Positions 32,815 to 45,870 of a stretch of DNA of 64,000 nt are shown here, one piece after another (the stretch's first letter is position 1; the number at the start of each line of letters is the position of its first letter). The notes under the pieces are model-generated. The model ran no database searches. It was not told the origin of the DNA and worked only from the letters and a program-made list of their open reading frames with translations. The position numbers and the translations under genes are program-made. Source of the stretch: Lunularia cruciata (lineage: Eukaryota; Streptophyta; Marchantiopsida; Lunulariales; Lunulariaceae); contig OX419761.1 in the NCBI GenBank assembly GCA_948567375.1, positions 26,078,243-26,142,242 of the forward strand. The letters are read 5' to 3'.

Positions 32815-34309
32815 GAATGAACAATGAACAATGAAATATAAAGCCCTAAAGACCCAAATACTCATAATACACAATTTGCAAAGTCGCATGGAGTGCTCTA
32901 CCTGCTGCCGACGTCCTTGTTCTACTTCTAGTCTATGAGAACTAGTTCTATATTGAGCGATAACATGTCTAAGTGAAGTAGAAATCCTAGCCAAGAGATA
33001 ATCTTGCTCACAATACACCAACATAGGATTTACAAACTGCTGATAGAACACCATCTTGGTATCGGGTTGCTGCCATAATCAAAGTAAGAACTGCTCCTTG
33101 ATCACCTCTCGAAGTGCAATAGGCTCCAATCTCCAATGTCGCTCACAAATATTCCACCTTGTGGCCCATGCAATCAAATCTGTATACCAACCAATAGATA
33201 GAGTGGCACAAAAAGCTTGGTAGGGAAGTCTCTCATGGTCCATGGACCTCACCTTAGTGGCATATGTGAGAGCCAAGATCAAAGCTTCAGCCTCAAGAGG
33301 TAAAAATCCTGTTTCAGCAAGCAGAAATACATAAGGAGTTTGAGTCCTCACTCCAAGTTCATCACACAAAAATAGTTTCTGAATTTTCTCCACCTTTTGC
33401 CACCATGTCTTCTTAGTACTTGGACCCCAAATCTGAGTACCATAGAAAACCACCCGCTGCACAAGGGATCTGAACAACACTTTCTTCAACTCCCATGTGG
33501 TAAGATGAGCAAGTCTAGAGCAATTCATGAGTGAATACAAAGCTCTAAAGCCTGCATTGATTCTCATCTTCACACAAGTAGACCAACTATAGTCATGAGA
33601 AAACTCAAGGCCCAAGTACTTATAAGAAGAAACCTGCTCCAATTGCTGTCCATCAAAAAAGAAAGGTGTGACACCTTTAGAACCCACCTCAATCACCTTG
33701 GACTTGTCAAGGTTCACATCCATCTTTGTTTTATTGCAAAAGCAAAGTAGAGAATCCAACAACTTCTGTAAACTTTGTGGATTTGTGGAGAGAAGCACTA
33801 CATCATTTGCATAAAGAAGTGCATGTGTCATCAAAGAGCCAACCTGTTCACCTGTAGCTCCAGCTTCCATGAGTAGACTCTCTAGATCATCGATGAAGAT
33901 TCCGAACAGAGTTGGAGATAGAGAGCAACCTTGGATCACACCCATTGTGCTAAGGACATCTTGAGAGCTCAAAGATGAAAGTTTCACAATCACTTTCTCA
34001 TAGAGTCTAGAGATAGCACCAATCAAATCAGCTGAAACACCCACTTCAATGAGTCTCTCACTTAGAGATTTCCTAAGCACCTTATCAAAGGCCTTCCTGA
34101 AATCAATAAAGGCAACATAGAGAGCTCTCCTAACACCCTTGGATTTCCACCACAAAACATGAAGTACCAATAGGTGGTCCAAAGTACTAAAGCCTAATCT
34201 GAAACCAGCTTGGCACTTAGCTCAAATTTTGTGCTTTTCAACCCAAGTGCTCAACCTTGACTCCAAAATTCGACCATACAACTTGGCAAAGACACTATCA
34301 ACAAGTACA
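32815..34309 (-). mobile_element. 5'-truncated LINE copy K
   Basis: Tail at 32,815, a ~250-bp deletion joining the 3' UTR to ORF2 at 'gacccaaa|tactcataatac', then ORF2 up to the RT start (33,079-34,182 open). A CGA to TGA change at ~33,076-33,078 is shared with copy V. The 5' end is at 34,309 directly against the tail of copy L. Confidence 0.8.
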
Positions 34310-34717
34310 ATGAACAATGAACAATGAACAATGAAATATAAAGCCTGAAAGACCCAAAGAGTCAAAAGGCTAGAAACACAATACAAAACACATGAAATGT
34401 GAGCCTAGGCAAGGGCCTAGGGCATCTGACCAATCTGTAACAAATTGGTCCGATGTAAACTAACTTCTGTCATGTACTTCCCTAATGCTAAAGCTTCAAC
34501 CTGTAAGAGAGTAGAGAAATCACGACAAATAATCTGATGTTTAACTCTGATCAGCATGTAACTAGGGCAATCAATAAACACATGATGCTCATCCTCAACT
34601 TTGCTCATAATACACAATTTGCAAAGTCGCATGGAGTGCTCTATCTGCTGCCAATGTCCTTGTTCTACTTCTAGTCTATGAGAACTAGTTCTATATTGAG
34701 CAATAACATGTCTAAGT
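34310..34717 (-). mobile_element. 5'-truncated LINE copy L
   Basis: Tail, 3' UTR and the last ~100 codons of ORF2, ending in SLRHVIAQYR. Its 5' end abuts the tail of copy M. Confidence 0.82.
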
Positions 34718-37700
34718 GAACAATGAACAATGAACAATGAAATATAAAGCCTGAAAGACCCAAAGAGTCAAAAGGCTAGAAACACAATACAAAACACATG
34801 AAATGTGAGCCTAGGCAAGGGCCTAGGGCATCTGACCAATCTGTAACAAATTGGTCCGATGTAAACTAACCTCGGTCATGTACTTCCCTAACGCTAAAGC
34901 TTCAACTTGTAAGAGAGTTGAGAAATCACTACAAGTAATCTGATGTCTAACTCTAATCTGCATGTAACAAGGGCAAACAATCAACACATGATGCTCATCC
35001 TCAACTTTGCTCATAATACACAATTTGCAAAGTCGCATGGAGTGCTCTATTTGCTGCCAACGTCCTTGTTCTACTTCTAGTCTATGAGAACTAGTTCTAT
35101 ATTGAGCGATAACATGTCTAAGTGAAGTAGAAATCCTAGCCAAGAGATAATCTTGCTCACAATACACCAACATAGGATTTACAAACTGCTGATAGAACAC
35201 CATCTTGGTACCGGGTTGCTGCCATAGGCGAAGTAAGAACTGCTCCTTGATTACTTCTCGTGGTGCAATAGGCTCCAATCTCCAATGTCGCTCAGAAACA
35301 TTCCACCTAGTGGCCCATGCAATCAGATCTGTATACCAACCGACAGATAGAGTGGCACAAAAAGCTTGGTAGGGAAGTCTCTCATGGTCCATGGACCTCA
35401 CCTTAGTGGCATATGTGATAGCTAAAACCAAAGCTTCAGCCTCAAGAGGCAAAAACCCTGTTTCAGCAAGCAGCAATACATAAGGAGTTTGAGTCCTCAC
35501 CCCAAGTTCATCACACAAAAACAATTTCTGAACTTTCTCCACCTTTTGCCACCATGTCTTCTTAGTACCTGGACCCCAAATCTGAGCACCATAGAGAACC
35601 ACCGGCTGCACAAGAGATCTGAACAGCACCTTCTTCAACTCCCATGTGGTAAGGTGAGCAAGTCTAGAGCGATTCATGAGTGAATACAAAGCTCTAAAGC
35701 CTGCATTGATTCTCATCTTCACACAAGTAGACCAACTATAGTCATGAGAAAACTCAAGGCCCAAGTACTTATAAGAAGAAACCTGCTCCAATTGCTGTCC
35801 GTCAAAAAAGAAAGGTGTGACACCTTTAGAACCCACCACAATCACCTTGGACTTGTCAAGGTTCACTTCCATCTTTGTTTCTTTGCAAAACAAGAGAAGA
35901 GAATCCAATAGCTTCTGTAAACTCTGTGGGTTGGTGGAGAGAAGCACTACATCATCTGCATAAAGGAGTGCATGTATCATCAGAGAGCCAATCTGTACAC
36001 CTGTAGCTCCAGCTTCCATGAGTAGACTCTCCAGATCATCGATGAAGATTCCAAATAGAGTGGGAGATAGAGAGCAGCCTTGAATCACACCCATTGTGCT
36101 AAGGACATCTTGAGAGCTCAAAGATGAAAGTTTCACAATCACTTTCTCATAGAGTCTAGAGATAGCACCAATCAAATCAGCTGAAACACCAACTAGAGTG
36201 AGTCTCTCACTTAGACATTTCCTAAGCACCTTATCAAAGGCCTTCCTGAAATCAATAAAGGCAACATAGAGAGCTCTCCCAACACCCTTGGATTTCCACC
36301 ACAAAACATGGAGTACCAATAAGTGATCCAAGGTGCTAAAGCCCGATCTGAAACCCGCTTGGCACTTAGCTCGAACATTGTACTTTTCAGCCCAAGTGCT
36401 CAACCTAGACTCCAAAATTCGACCATACAACTTGGCAAAGACACTACCAACAAGTATGGTACGGTAATTGGTGATAACATCTCTCTGGCCAGACTTGTGA
36501 ATAGGAACAACCTTCTTGAAGCACCATCTATCCGGAAAGCCACACTTGATTGCCTCATTCAAATGAGAAGTGAATACTGAAATCAGATGGCTATCGCCCC
36601 ACTTCAGAAGTTCAACACATAGTCCATCAAGGTCTTCAGCCTTACCATTGGCCAACTTCTTCAATTGGTACTTGACATCAGCTTCAGAGATGGTGAGAGC
36701 AGATCCAAGGCAAGGTGCCATGCTTGGAGCATCAAGGAAAAAGTACAGATCTTTCACATAGTCACAAAGCTTGTTTAGGTCCAGCGATGGAGATGGAGAT
36801 CTGATGGTTACCTTCTACCAAAAAGCCTTAGGATTGCTCCTCAGTTCAGTGCTCAACTCAACCCCCTTGAGTCTCAAAAATGCTCGCTTTTTGCACTTCA
36901 CCAACTTTCTGTATGAAACAAAGGCTTGATTTTGTGCAATCTGATCAAGAGACCTATCCATAGCTTTGATACTTGCCATTTTGCAATCAGCATCATACCA
37001 CCTATTGCAAGGGAGACCAAGTCTCTTCCTGTGGGAGCCTCTTGGAAAGAAAGTAGTTGATATAGATTGAAGAAGCTCAACCAACTGATCACTACGTTGT
37101 TGAAAATCAGAACTCCACTCCATAGAACTCAATTTCTCTTGGATAGCTTGTTGGTACAAGTCTCTCTTGTGAAAGTCTAGATGAAGTTTTCCTCTAAAGG
37201 CATGGTCAATAGGTAATGTGGTTCTATTGAGGCAAGGAAGAAGGATGGCACAAGATAGAGGTGCATGGTCTGATTCTGGTTGAGGATCTAAAACAATAAA
37301 ATCTGAGACAAAGTGGATATCATTAGCTGAAGTGAGCATATAATCTATGGTGCTTGATCCACCAGAGGCAAAGCATGTGCTTTTACAAGTTTCTGGAAAT
37401 TGAGAAAGGCCATTCAAGATCTTCAAGCTACAATTGGTACCAAAGCTCAAAAAGTGCTCACTCATGGGGTTGGACATAAGATCTTTGGAAGAGCGGGACC
37501 AAGCACTAGAATGATCTATCAAACTATGGAGAGGATCATTCTCAAGTTCACTCAAGTCAGGGATCTGAGAGGCTTGTATCCTAGCATTGAAATCACCAAG
37601 AACAAGTACTGCACCTTTACTTTGAAACTCTAACACATCCTTTGTCAAGGAATGGAAAGGCTGCATGGTGTTGAGAAGTCCACTTGAATAGATTGGTGAT

Positions 37701-38166
37701 GTCAATGGGGCAAAGTAGCAAACAGCAATGAAGCAAGGTGTGGCAACTCCTCCAATCCTCAGCCATTGGTATTGTCCATTTGAATCTTGACCTATCAAAG
37801 AGACTGATTTCTCAAAGCCAAATCTGAAGTAAGTAGCAATACCTCCAAAGCCCCTTCCTTTGTGTTGCCTCCGCTTGTTCCAAGTTGACCCAATAAGAGT
37901 GAAACCTTCAATGTCTTGAATGGTGTTTCCTTCATGTTCCCATGTCTCCACAAGATTGATCAGATCAGCATCATCCCACAAAGGCTTAGCGCTGGAGTAC
38001 TTGGTTTGTGTGAGCCCATGTACATTCCAAAACAACACTCTAAGGGTCTGGAATTGCTATGCAACAGCTGACAATTTCTTTTGAGTAATCACAGCTCTAT
38101 TATCTCTCAAGAATGCAACAAAGCCTGCTTGTTGAGCCTCCTTCACTTTTGCTAATTCTCCCTTCT
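34718..38166 (-). mobile_element. 5'-truncated LINE copy M
   Basis: Tail (ttcattg)3, 3' UTR, full-length ORF2, the UAG junction (38,057-38,059) and the last ~36 codons of ORF1. It is truncated at 38,166, next to fragment N. Confidence 0.85.
34823..38056 (-). pseudogene. LINE ORF2, one stop, copy M
   Basis: 3,234 bp, the standard ORF2 length. AAG to TAG at 36,812-36,814 (SNPKAFW, stop, VTIRSP) is the only break. Endonuclease (GDFNARI, SDHAPLS), RT (YADDVVLL) and Cys/His cluster (CKLCIMSKVEDEHH) are intact on either side. Confidence 0.82.
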
Positions 38167-39005
38167 AGCCAAGAGATAATCTTGGTCAAATACACCAACA
38201 TAGGATTTACAAACTGCTGATAGAACACCATCTTGGTACCGGGTTGCTGCCATAATCGAAGTTAGAACTGCTCCTTGATCACCTCTCGAAGTGCAATAGG
38301 GTCCAAACTCCAATGTCGCTCACAAACATTCCACCTTGTGGCCCATGCAACCAGATTTGTATACCAACCGACAGATAGAGTGGCACAAAAAGCTTGGTAG
38401 GGAAATCTCTCATGCTCCATGGACCTCACCTTAGTGGCATATGTGATAACTTAAAACAAAGCTTCAGCCTCAAGAGGTAAAAACCCGGTTTCAGCAAGCA
38501 TCAATCCATAAGGAGTTTGAGTCCTCACCCCAAGTTCATCACACAAAAACAATTTTTGAACTTTCTCCACCTTTTGCCACCATGTCTTCTTAGTACTTGG
38601 ACCCCAAATCTGAGCACCATAGAGAACCACCGGCTGCACAAGAGATCTGAACAACACCTTCTTCAACTCCCATGTGGTAAGGTGAGCAAGTCTAGAGCGG
38701 TTCATGAGTGAATACAAAGCTCTAAAGCTTGCATTGATTCTCATCTTCACACAAGTAGACCAACTATAGTCATGAGAAAACTCAAGGCCCAAATACTTGT
38801 TAGAAGAAACCTGCTCCAATTGCTGTCCATCAAAAAGGAAAGGTGTGACACCTTTAGAACCTACCACAATCACAATCCTTCACATAGTCACAAAGCTCAT
38901 TCAGGTCGAACAATGGAGATGGAGATCTGATGGTTACCTTCTTCCAGGAAGCCTTGGGATTGCTCCTGAATTCAGTGCTCAACTCAACCCCTTTGAGTCT
39001 CATCA
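38167..39005 (-). mobile_element. LINE fragment N, two joined pieces
   Basis: 38,167-38,873 holds the ORF2 region after RT (GSKGVTPFLFDG to LLARIS). 38,874-39,005 holds an upstream ORF2 piece (NPKAFW region to LCDYVKD). An internal deletion of RT joins them, and neither end has a tail. Confidence 0.72.
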
Positions 39006-39009
39006 ATCA

Positions 39010-41355
39010 AGGAAGTTTCGAAAGTTTGAGAGGAGAGGAGTACTAAAAGTTTGAGAAGCCATATCTCCGCACATACATGTCTAAACGTTACGGTTTTGGT
39101 TTTTTTTGAAGCGCCTTGCCAAGACCTTTCCAAAGCCACCAAGATTGTATCATTCTGAGCTTTGTGCGAAACGTTATGAGTGATTGAAATTTCTGACACA
39201 GGAGCTACACTTGAGAGTTTGAATCTTCATCATATGGTGTCCAAATGGAGTGATTTATGTGGCATTGGAAATGCCTTTGGAAGCTCTTTCTATTGATACC
39301 AAGCGCGCTTGCAAAGTACATACACAAAGAAAGTTATGAAGATTCGAATTCTGCCATCTATCGGAGATTTTAGAGTTTGAGCTCAATTTTCAACACCTTG
39401 TAACTTTTTGGTTCCATGTCCAAATCTTTCAATCTTGGCCTCATTGGAAACAGCTGTGAAAGTGCTTTCTTTTGAAAACCTGTTTGCTGAAGTTGGAGTT
39501 CTGTGGAAGAAGTTTCGAAATTCATCAATCAGTGTTCTTGTGCGATTGGTGGTGCTCAAATCTACAACTTTCAGAGGTTGGAACTTTGGACTTACATCTT
39601 CAAATGAGGTGATCTTGGTCTCATTAGAAGCATCTTGTCAAGAGCTATTGATTGAAGTTGATTTAATAGAATTTGAAGCTTTGGGCTTGAAGTTATGAGC
39701 ATTTGAATTCTGTGATTCAATGAGGTTTAGAAGTTTACCATAGATAACTCTAGAGGCCATAACTTCATGTCTATTGGCTCAAATGAGTTCATTTTTGATT
39801 CATTTGATAAAATTTCTCAAGAGCTTTTGATTGAGTTATCACATTGTAGCCAAGGTTATGAATTTTTAAAATCTGCAAGACTTCAAAATTTTCATGTAAG
39901 GAAAACTCAAATTCAAAAGTTTGTAACTTTTGATTTACAAGTCCAAAGGAGTAGAATTTTGGTTCATGAGAAAAAGTAATTGTAGAGCTATTGGTGTTCA
40001 CAAATCTTGAGTGAACAAGAGGATACATTCTCATAGTATCTGTTAGAACTTTTAGAATGGAAGCTTCCAAGATAATGCAAGACATTGCTGAGATAGCTTC
40101 AAAACAACAAGAGCTTGCTGAAATGTATAGAAAAGCAAATGACTTCCACAAGGAACTCAAGAGCTTTTTTGCCCCCATGTCTCAATCCATGAACACTCTT
40201 ATGGCAGATTTGCAAACCGTAAGAGCTGATGTCTTGACTGTGAAAGAATCTCTCAATTCGATCACCGTAGATATCCAAGAACTCAAGAAGAGTAGGAGTT
40301 TGATGTTAGATTCCACCAAGGGTATCGTGGATGCTACTAAGAAGGTTGCTTCCATGGGAGCACAAGCCACCAACATTGTTTCACACAATGGAGGGCTGCA
40401 AGAGATGGTTGACACATTAGAGGTCAAGATGAAGTCATATGCCGAAGCTACGAAGGTGGCTCAAATCTCTTACTTGCAAGAGCATGAGGTTGAGAAGGAG
40501 AACCAATTGGTCAAAATGAAGAACTTGAGGATTTCAGGTTTGCCAGAGATTGAGAAGGAAGACACCAAGGCCATAGTGTGTGAGTTTATTGCTGATTCTT
40601 TGAGAGTCCATGATCCTCAGATTTTGCAAGCATATTGATTGGGACAACAAGGTGCACAACCAAGAAGCATTTTGGTGAGGTTTGGCTCAAAAACTCAAAG
40701 GAATGCAATGATGGGGAACAAAGCTATACTAAAGGGGTGGCGTATCTGGTTGGACCCTGATCTCACACCTCTCCAATGGCAAGCAAAGAAGGTAGAATTA
40801 GCAAAGGTGAAGGAGGCTCAACAAGCAGGTTTTGTTGCATTCTTGAGAGATAATAGAGCTGTGATTACTCAAAAGAAATTGCCAGCTACTGCATAGCAAT
40901 TCCAGACCCTTAGAGTGTTGTTTTGGAATGTTCATGGTCTCACACATACCAAGTACTCCAGCGCTAAGCCTTTGTGGGATGATGCTAATCTAATCAATCT
41001 TGTGGAGACATGGGAACATGAAGGAAGCATCATTCAAGACATTGAAGGATTCACTCTTGTTGGTTCAACCTGGAACAAGCGGAGACAACACAAAGGAAGG
41101 GGCTTTGGAGGTATTGCTACTTACGTCAGATTTGGCTTTGAGAAATCAGTCTCTTTGATAGGTCAAGATTCAAGTGGACAATACCAATGGCTGAGGATTG
41201 GAGGAGTTGCCACACCTTGCTTCATTGCTGTTTGTTACTTTGCCCCGTTGACATCACCAATCTATTCAAGTGGAGTTCTCAACACCATGCAACCTTTCCA
41301 TTCCTTGACAAAGGATGTGTTAAAATTTCAAAGTAAATGTGAAGTACTTGTTTAG
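39010..41355 (+). mobile_element. 3'-truncated LINE copy O
   Basis: Complete 5' UTR from GGAAGTTTCGAAAG, then ORF1 with one stop, the UAG junction at 40,894-40,896 and 146 further codons of endonuclease before it breaks off at FQSKCEVLV. Copy P starts immediately afterwards. Confidence 0.82.
40057..40896 (+). pseudogene. LINE ORF1, one internal stop, copy O
   Basis: 279-codon frame with AGA to TGA at 40,636-40,638 (LQAY, stop, LGQQ). The C-terminal part (RSILVRFGSKTQ, WLDPDLTP) and the GCA TAG CAA TTC junction remain. Confidence 0.8.
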
Positions 41356-41435
41356 GTACATATGCCACATATAGAGAGTGTGAGAGAGAAGAGATTTCCC
41401 GAAAGTTTAGCATGTTATTTCTCAACACCTGCCAG

Positions 41436-43037
41436 TCCAAACCTTACAATCTTGGTCTTGTTAGAAGCGTCTTGCCAAGGGCTTTTTATGACCACCAAGA
41501 TTGTAACATTCTAAGTTCTTTATCTAAAGTTATGGCCAATTGAATTGTCTGACAAATGATCCATATTTGAGAGTTCATTTCTTCCTCATTATGAGTCCAA
41601 ATGTAATGATTTCTGTGACAGTGGATGCGCCTTGACCAGCTCTTTCGATTGATCTCAAGCATGCTTGAAGATCACATCTCTGCAGGAAGTTACAAGGATT
41701 CGAATTCTGTCTTCTTTGGCAGATTTTAGGGTTTGACCTGAAATTTCGAATGACTGTGTCTCTGCCAATACTTCTGGAAATGGAATGATTAGGGATTCAA
41801 TAGAAGCTTCATGATCAGAGCTTTCATTCAAGGTAAAGCTTGTGCAGTTCGGAGCAGTACACAAAGAGTTCTAGAATTTTGAATCCTGAGGAAGCCGTGA
41901 GGAGTTTATATGATTGTGCAAAAATTTGGAGGGGTATTGCTCTGCAGTCACAAGTGGAAATGCAGTGAAGATTGTTGCATCAGAATCTGTGCCTTACAAG
42001 CTCTCTTTCAAGGCCAAGCTCGCAGCATATGGAAGTCTGAGCAAGCAGTGGTGACAATTCTAATTCTCATCTATTCTTCATGAAGGGTTTTTGATTTTGG
42101 AGTTTCTTTGGCAGACACTCAGATGCTTGTATCTTTTCCAATACTTGAGCAAATGGAGTTATTGGGATTACATTAGAAGCACCATTCCAAGAGCTTTGTT
42201 TCAAGCTAAATTGTGTGTAGTTTGGAGCAGTATACAAGGAGTTGTGGATTTTTGAATTCTCTGGAAGTTTTGAGAACTCCATGTGATAGGTAGAAAATTT
42301 GGAGAGGTATTGCTCTGTGGTCACAAGTGCAAATCCAGTGATTATTGATGCATCAGAACCTATGACTTACAAGCTCTGTTTCAAGTGAAAACTTAAAGCA
42401 TATGGAAGTCTGAGCAAAAAGTGGTGACAATTCTCATTATGTCACAACTCTCGAATCTTGGTGTTTGGAGTACCAGCTTTGGAGGGCCAATTCTCTTCAC
42501 TCACAGACCCAATGCAGGTGATTCTTGTATCATAAGAACCACACAGTCACAAGCTTTCTATTTAATCTTTAATTTGGAGAATTTGAGTATCAAGGGCAGA
42601 CGATATGACTAATTGATTGACTCTGATACTGCCAAATACTTTGTGTGTAGATTCAAGCTATTGTATCTTTGTACTCAATGATCCAAATGAAGTGATCTTT
42701 GTGTCATTAGAATCAACTCACTCAGACCTTTACATTGGAAACTGATTGCTTAAGGTTAGAGGACAGATTATCAGCTCTAGGTACCTCAAATTTCGCAGCC
42801 TTTGGTAGCTCTAAGCATTGCAAATTTGGAAGGTAGTATCTTTGTGCTTACATATTCAAATGAGGTGATTTTAATCTCATTAGAACCAATTTCTCAAGGC
42901 CCTTACTTCAACACCTACCTAGTAGTGCTCTGACCTGTAAAATAGAAGCAATGTCTACTTGAAAATCTAGAAGTTTTGGTGTTGAAAGTAAAACTTCTAG
43001 ATTGATTGTGAGTGATTAGTGATTAGCGATTGGCACA
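41436..43037 (+). repeat. LINE 5' UTR: nine ~180-bp monomers, copy P
   Basis: Core starts near 41,436, 41,596, 41,775, 41,955, 42,148, 42,328, 42,507, 42,682 and 42,855. Spacings are 160, 179, 180, 193, 180, 179, 175 and 173. The pairs at 41,775/41,955 and 42,148/42,328 resemble each other, which suggests a two-monomer duplication relative to copy R. Confidence 0.8.
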
Positions 43038-43107
43038 ATGGAAGAGTCCCATATGGTGAAAGATATTGCTGATATAGCCTTGAAGCAATATCAATTAGCA
43101 TAAATGT

Positions 43108-43140
43108 ATAGGAAATCTATAGGAAATCTATAGGAAATCT
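43108..43140 (+). repeat. Three 11-bp direct repeats at a deletion joint
   Basis: ATAGGAAATCT three times in tandem, exactly where the ORF1 start (ATGTATAGGAAA) is joined to the ORF1 end (ATCTGGTTGGA). Confidence 0.9.
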
Positions 43141-44513
43141 GGTTGGATCCTGATCTCACATCTCTCCAATGGCAAGCAAAGAAGGGAGAATTAGCAAAGG
43201 TGAAGGAGGCTCAACAAGCAAGTTTTGTTGCATTCTTGAGAAAGGTCTTGGAGGAGTTGCTACACCTTGCTTCCTTGCTGTTTGTTACTTTGCCCCATTG
43301 ACATCACCAATCTATTCAAGCGGATCTCTCAACACCATGCAGCCTTTCCACTCCTTGACAAAGGATGTGTTGGAATTTCAAAGTAAAGGTGCAGTACTTA
43401 TTCTTGGTGATTTCAATGCTAGAATCCAAACCTCTCAGATTCCTAAGTTTAGTGACCTTGAGAATGACCCTTTCCATAACTTGATAGATCATTCTAGTGC
43501 TTGGTCCCGCTCTTCCAAAGATCTCATATCCAACTCCATGAGTGAGCACTTTTTGAGCTTTGGTACCAATTGTAGCTTGAAGATCTTGAATGGCCTTTCT
43601 CAATTTCCAGAAACTTGTAAGAGCACATGCTTTGCTTCTGGTGGATCCAGCACTGTAGATTATATGCTCACCTCACCCAGTGATATACACATTGTCTTAG
43701 ATTTTGTTGTTTTAGATCCTCAACCTGAATCTGACCATGCACCTTTATCTTGTGTCATCCTTCTTTCTTGCCTCAATAGAACCACATTACTTATTGACCA
43801 TGCCTTTAGAGGGAAACTCTGTCTTGATTTTCACAAGCAAGATTTGTACCAACAAGCTATCCATGAGAAATTGAGCTCTATGGAGTGGAGTTCTGATTTT
43901 CAACAACGTAGTGATCAGTTGGTTGAACTTCTTCAATCTACATCAACAACTCTATTTCCACGAGGTTCTCACAGGAAGAGACTTGGTCTCCCTTGCAATA
44001 GGTGGTTTGATGCTGACTATAAAATGGCAAGGATCAAAGCTATGGGTAGGTCTCTTGATCAGATTGCACAAAATCAGGCTTTTGTCTCTTATAGAAAGTT
44101 GGTGAAGTGCAAGAAGCGAGCGTTCTTGAGACTCAAGGGGGAGGAGTTGAGGAGCAATCCCAAGGCTTTTTGGCAGAAGGTAACCATCAGATCTCCATCT
44201 CCATCGCTGGACGTGAATGAGCTTTGTGAATATGTGAAGGATATGTACTTTTTCCCAGATGCTCCAAGCATGGCATCTTGCCTTGGATCTGCTCTCACCA
44301 TCTCTGAAGCTGATGTCCAGTACCAATTGAAGAAGTTGGCCAATGGTAAGGCTGAAGACCTTGATGGACTATGTGTTGAACTTCTGAAGTGGGGTGGTAG
44401 CCATCTGATTTCAGTATTCACTTCTCTCTTGAATGAGGCCATCAGGTGTGGCTTTCCTGATAGATGGTGCTTCAAGAAGGTAGTTCCTATTCACAAGTCT
44501 GGTCAGAGAGAGC

Positions 44514-45870
44514 TTCAGCTTTTTCTGTGGGAGCCTCTTGGAAACAAAGAAGTTGATGTAGATTGAAGAAGTTCAACCATTTGATCACTACGTTGTTGAA
44601 ATCCAGAACTCCACTCCATAGAACTCAATTTCTCTTGGATAGCTTGTTGGTACAAGTCTCTCTTGTGAAAATCTAGACGAAGTTTGCCTTTAAAAGCATG
44701 GTCTATAGCTAATGTGGTTCTATTGAGGCAAGGAAGAAGGATGGTATAGGATAGAGGTGTTGTAATACTCCGAGGACAAGAGAAGAGAGAAAACACAGAT
44801 TGCACACTCAAACATTTGATGCCCCAAGGGAGCACCTTCTCTTTATTATATAGACAAAGAGGATTTCCTCCAAAGAAGCTCCACCATAGGATTAGGGACA
44901 CAGATAGGTGACATGTCAGTAAACTCCACCCTTGGATTACTTACTTGGATGGGTGACTTGTCTGGTCTAGGTCCTATCTGGTTGGTCAAACGAGCTTTGA
45001 CCGGAGGGAATCTTTTGGGGAATCTTCCTGTAGGAATCTCAAAATCACATGAGTAAGGTACCGTTGGAAAGCTCTCGACGAGACAAACCAAGGGGGAGGG
45101 AAGGCCAGACTTTCCTTTTTTGGGGGGGGGGGGGGGAATTTGCACATTTTTGAGGCCTAATTCATTCGTTTAGGCCTCCAAAATTGCCTTCATAGCTTTC
45201 AGGTATATTTCGATTCCTACTCTATTAGTAGAAGTCCTCTTTTAGTGCTACCTCTTTCTGATCTGTTTAGTCCATCATATGTAACATCCTTCCAGATGTT
45301 ACCAAACCAATTCTCACCTTTAAATCATATGTCTAGCTATTGGTTCTAAGGTTCTCAAGTCTATTTTGGTTTTTGCCCTATTAGTAGAAGTACTCTTTTG
45401 GTGATACTACTATTTGATCTATTTTGACCATTATGTATAACATCATTCTAGATGTTACCAAACCGAATTTCACATCTAGATCATATGGCTAACCTTTGGT
45501 ATTACAGGTGCATGGTTTGATTCTGGTTGAGGATCTAAAACAGCAAAATCTGAGACAAGATGGATATCATTAGCTGAAGTGAGCATATAATCTATGGTGC
45601 TTGATCCACCAGAGGCAAAGCATGGGCTTTTACAAGTTTCAGGAAATTGAGAAAGGCCATTCAAGATCTTCAAGCTACAATTGGCACCAAAGCTCAAAAA
45701 GTACTCACTCATGGAATTGGATATAGGATCTTTGGAAGAGCATGACCAAGCACTAGAATGGTCTATCAAGCTATGGAGAGGATCATTCTCAAGGTCGCTC
45801 AAGTCAAGGATCTGAGAGGCTTGGATCCTAGCATTGAAATCACCAAGAACAAGGACTGCACCTTTACTTT
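44514..45870 (-). mobile_element. LINE copy Q/S, right half of endonuclease (interrupted)
   Basis: Minus-strand endonuclease sequence (from RGSHRK to GDFNARIQ and KGAVLV). It is split by a 746-bp LTR-like insertion and then by copy R at 45,870. It continues without loss at 51,568 (actttgaaactctaac). The 3' half of this copy is missing beyond 44,514. Confidence 0.8.
44761..45506. mobile_element. Probable solo LTR
   Basis: 746 bp with inverted ends TGTAATAC ... GTATTACA, inserted in LINE endonuclease sequence. 'ggtg' occurs on both sides (44,756-44,759 and 45,507-45,510), a 4-bp duplication as for the intact LTR element. It contains a TATA-like attatatag near 44,847, a run of 15 G at 45,122-45,136 and two diverged ~150-bp tandem units (about 45,204-45,350 and 45,351-45,500). 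No internal coding region. Family uncertain. Confidence 0.6.

Larger units (their letters stand above)
41356..44513 (+). mobile_element. LINE copy P, old subfamily, internally deleted
   Basis: Long 5' UTR (nine monomers), the ORF1 start at 43,038 (MEESHMVKDIADIA), a deletion to the ORF1 end, a second deletion into mid-endonuclease (GGVATPCFLAVCYF), then an open frame to early RT (KSGQRE) at ~44,513. The 3' half is missing. The 5' UTR type matches copy R and not copies A, B, D and E. Confidence 0.8.
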
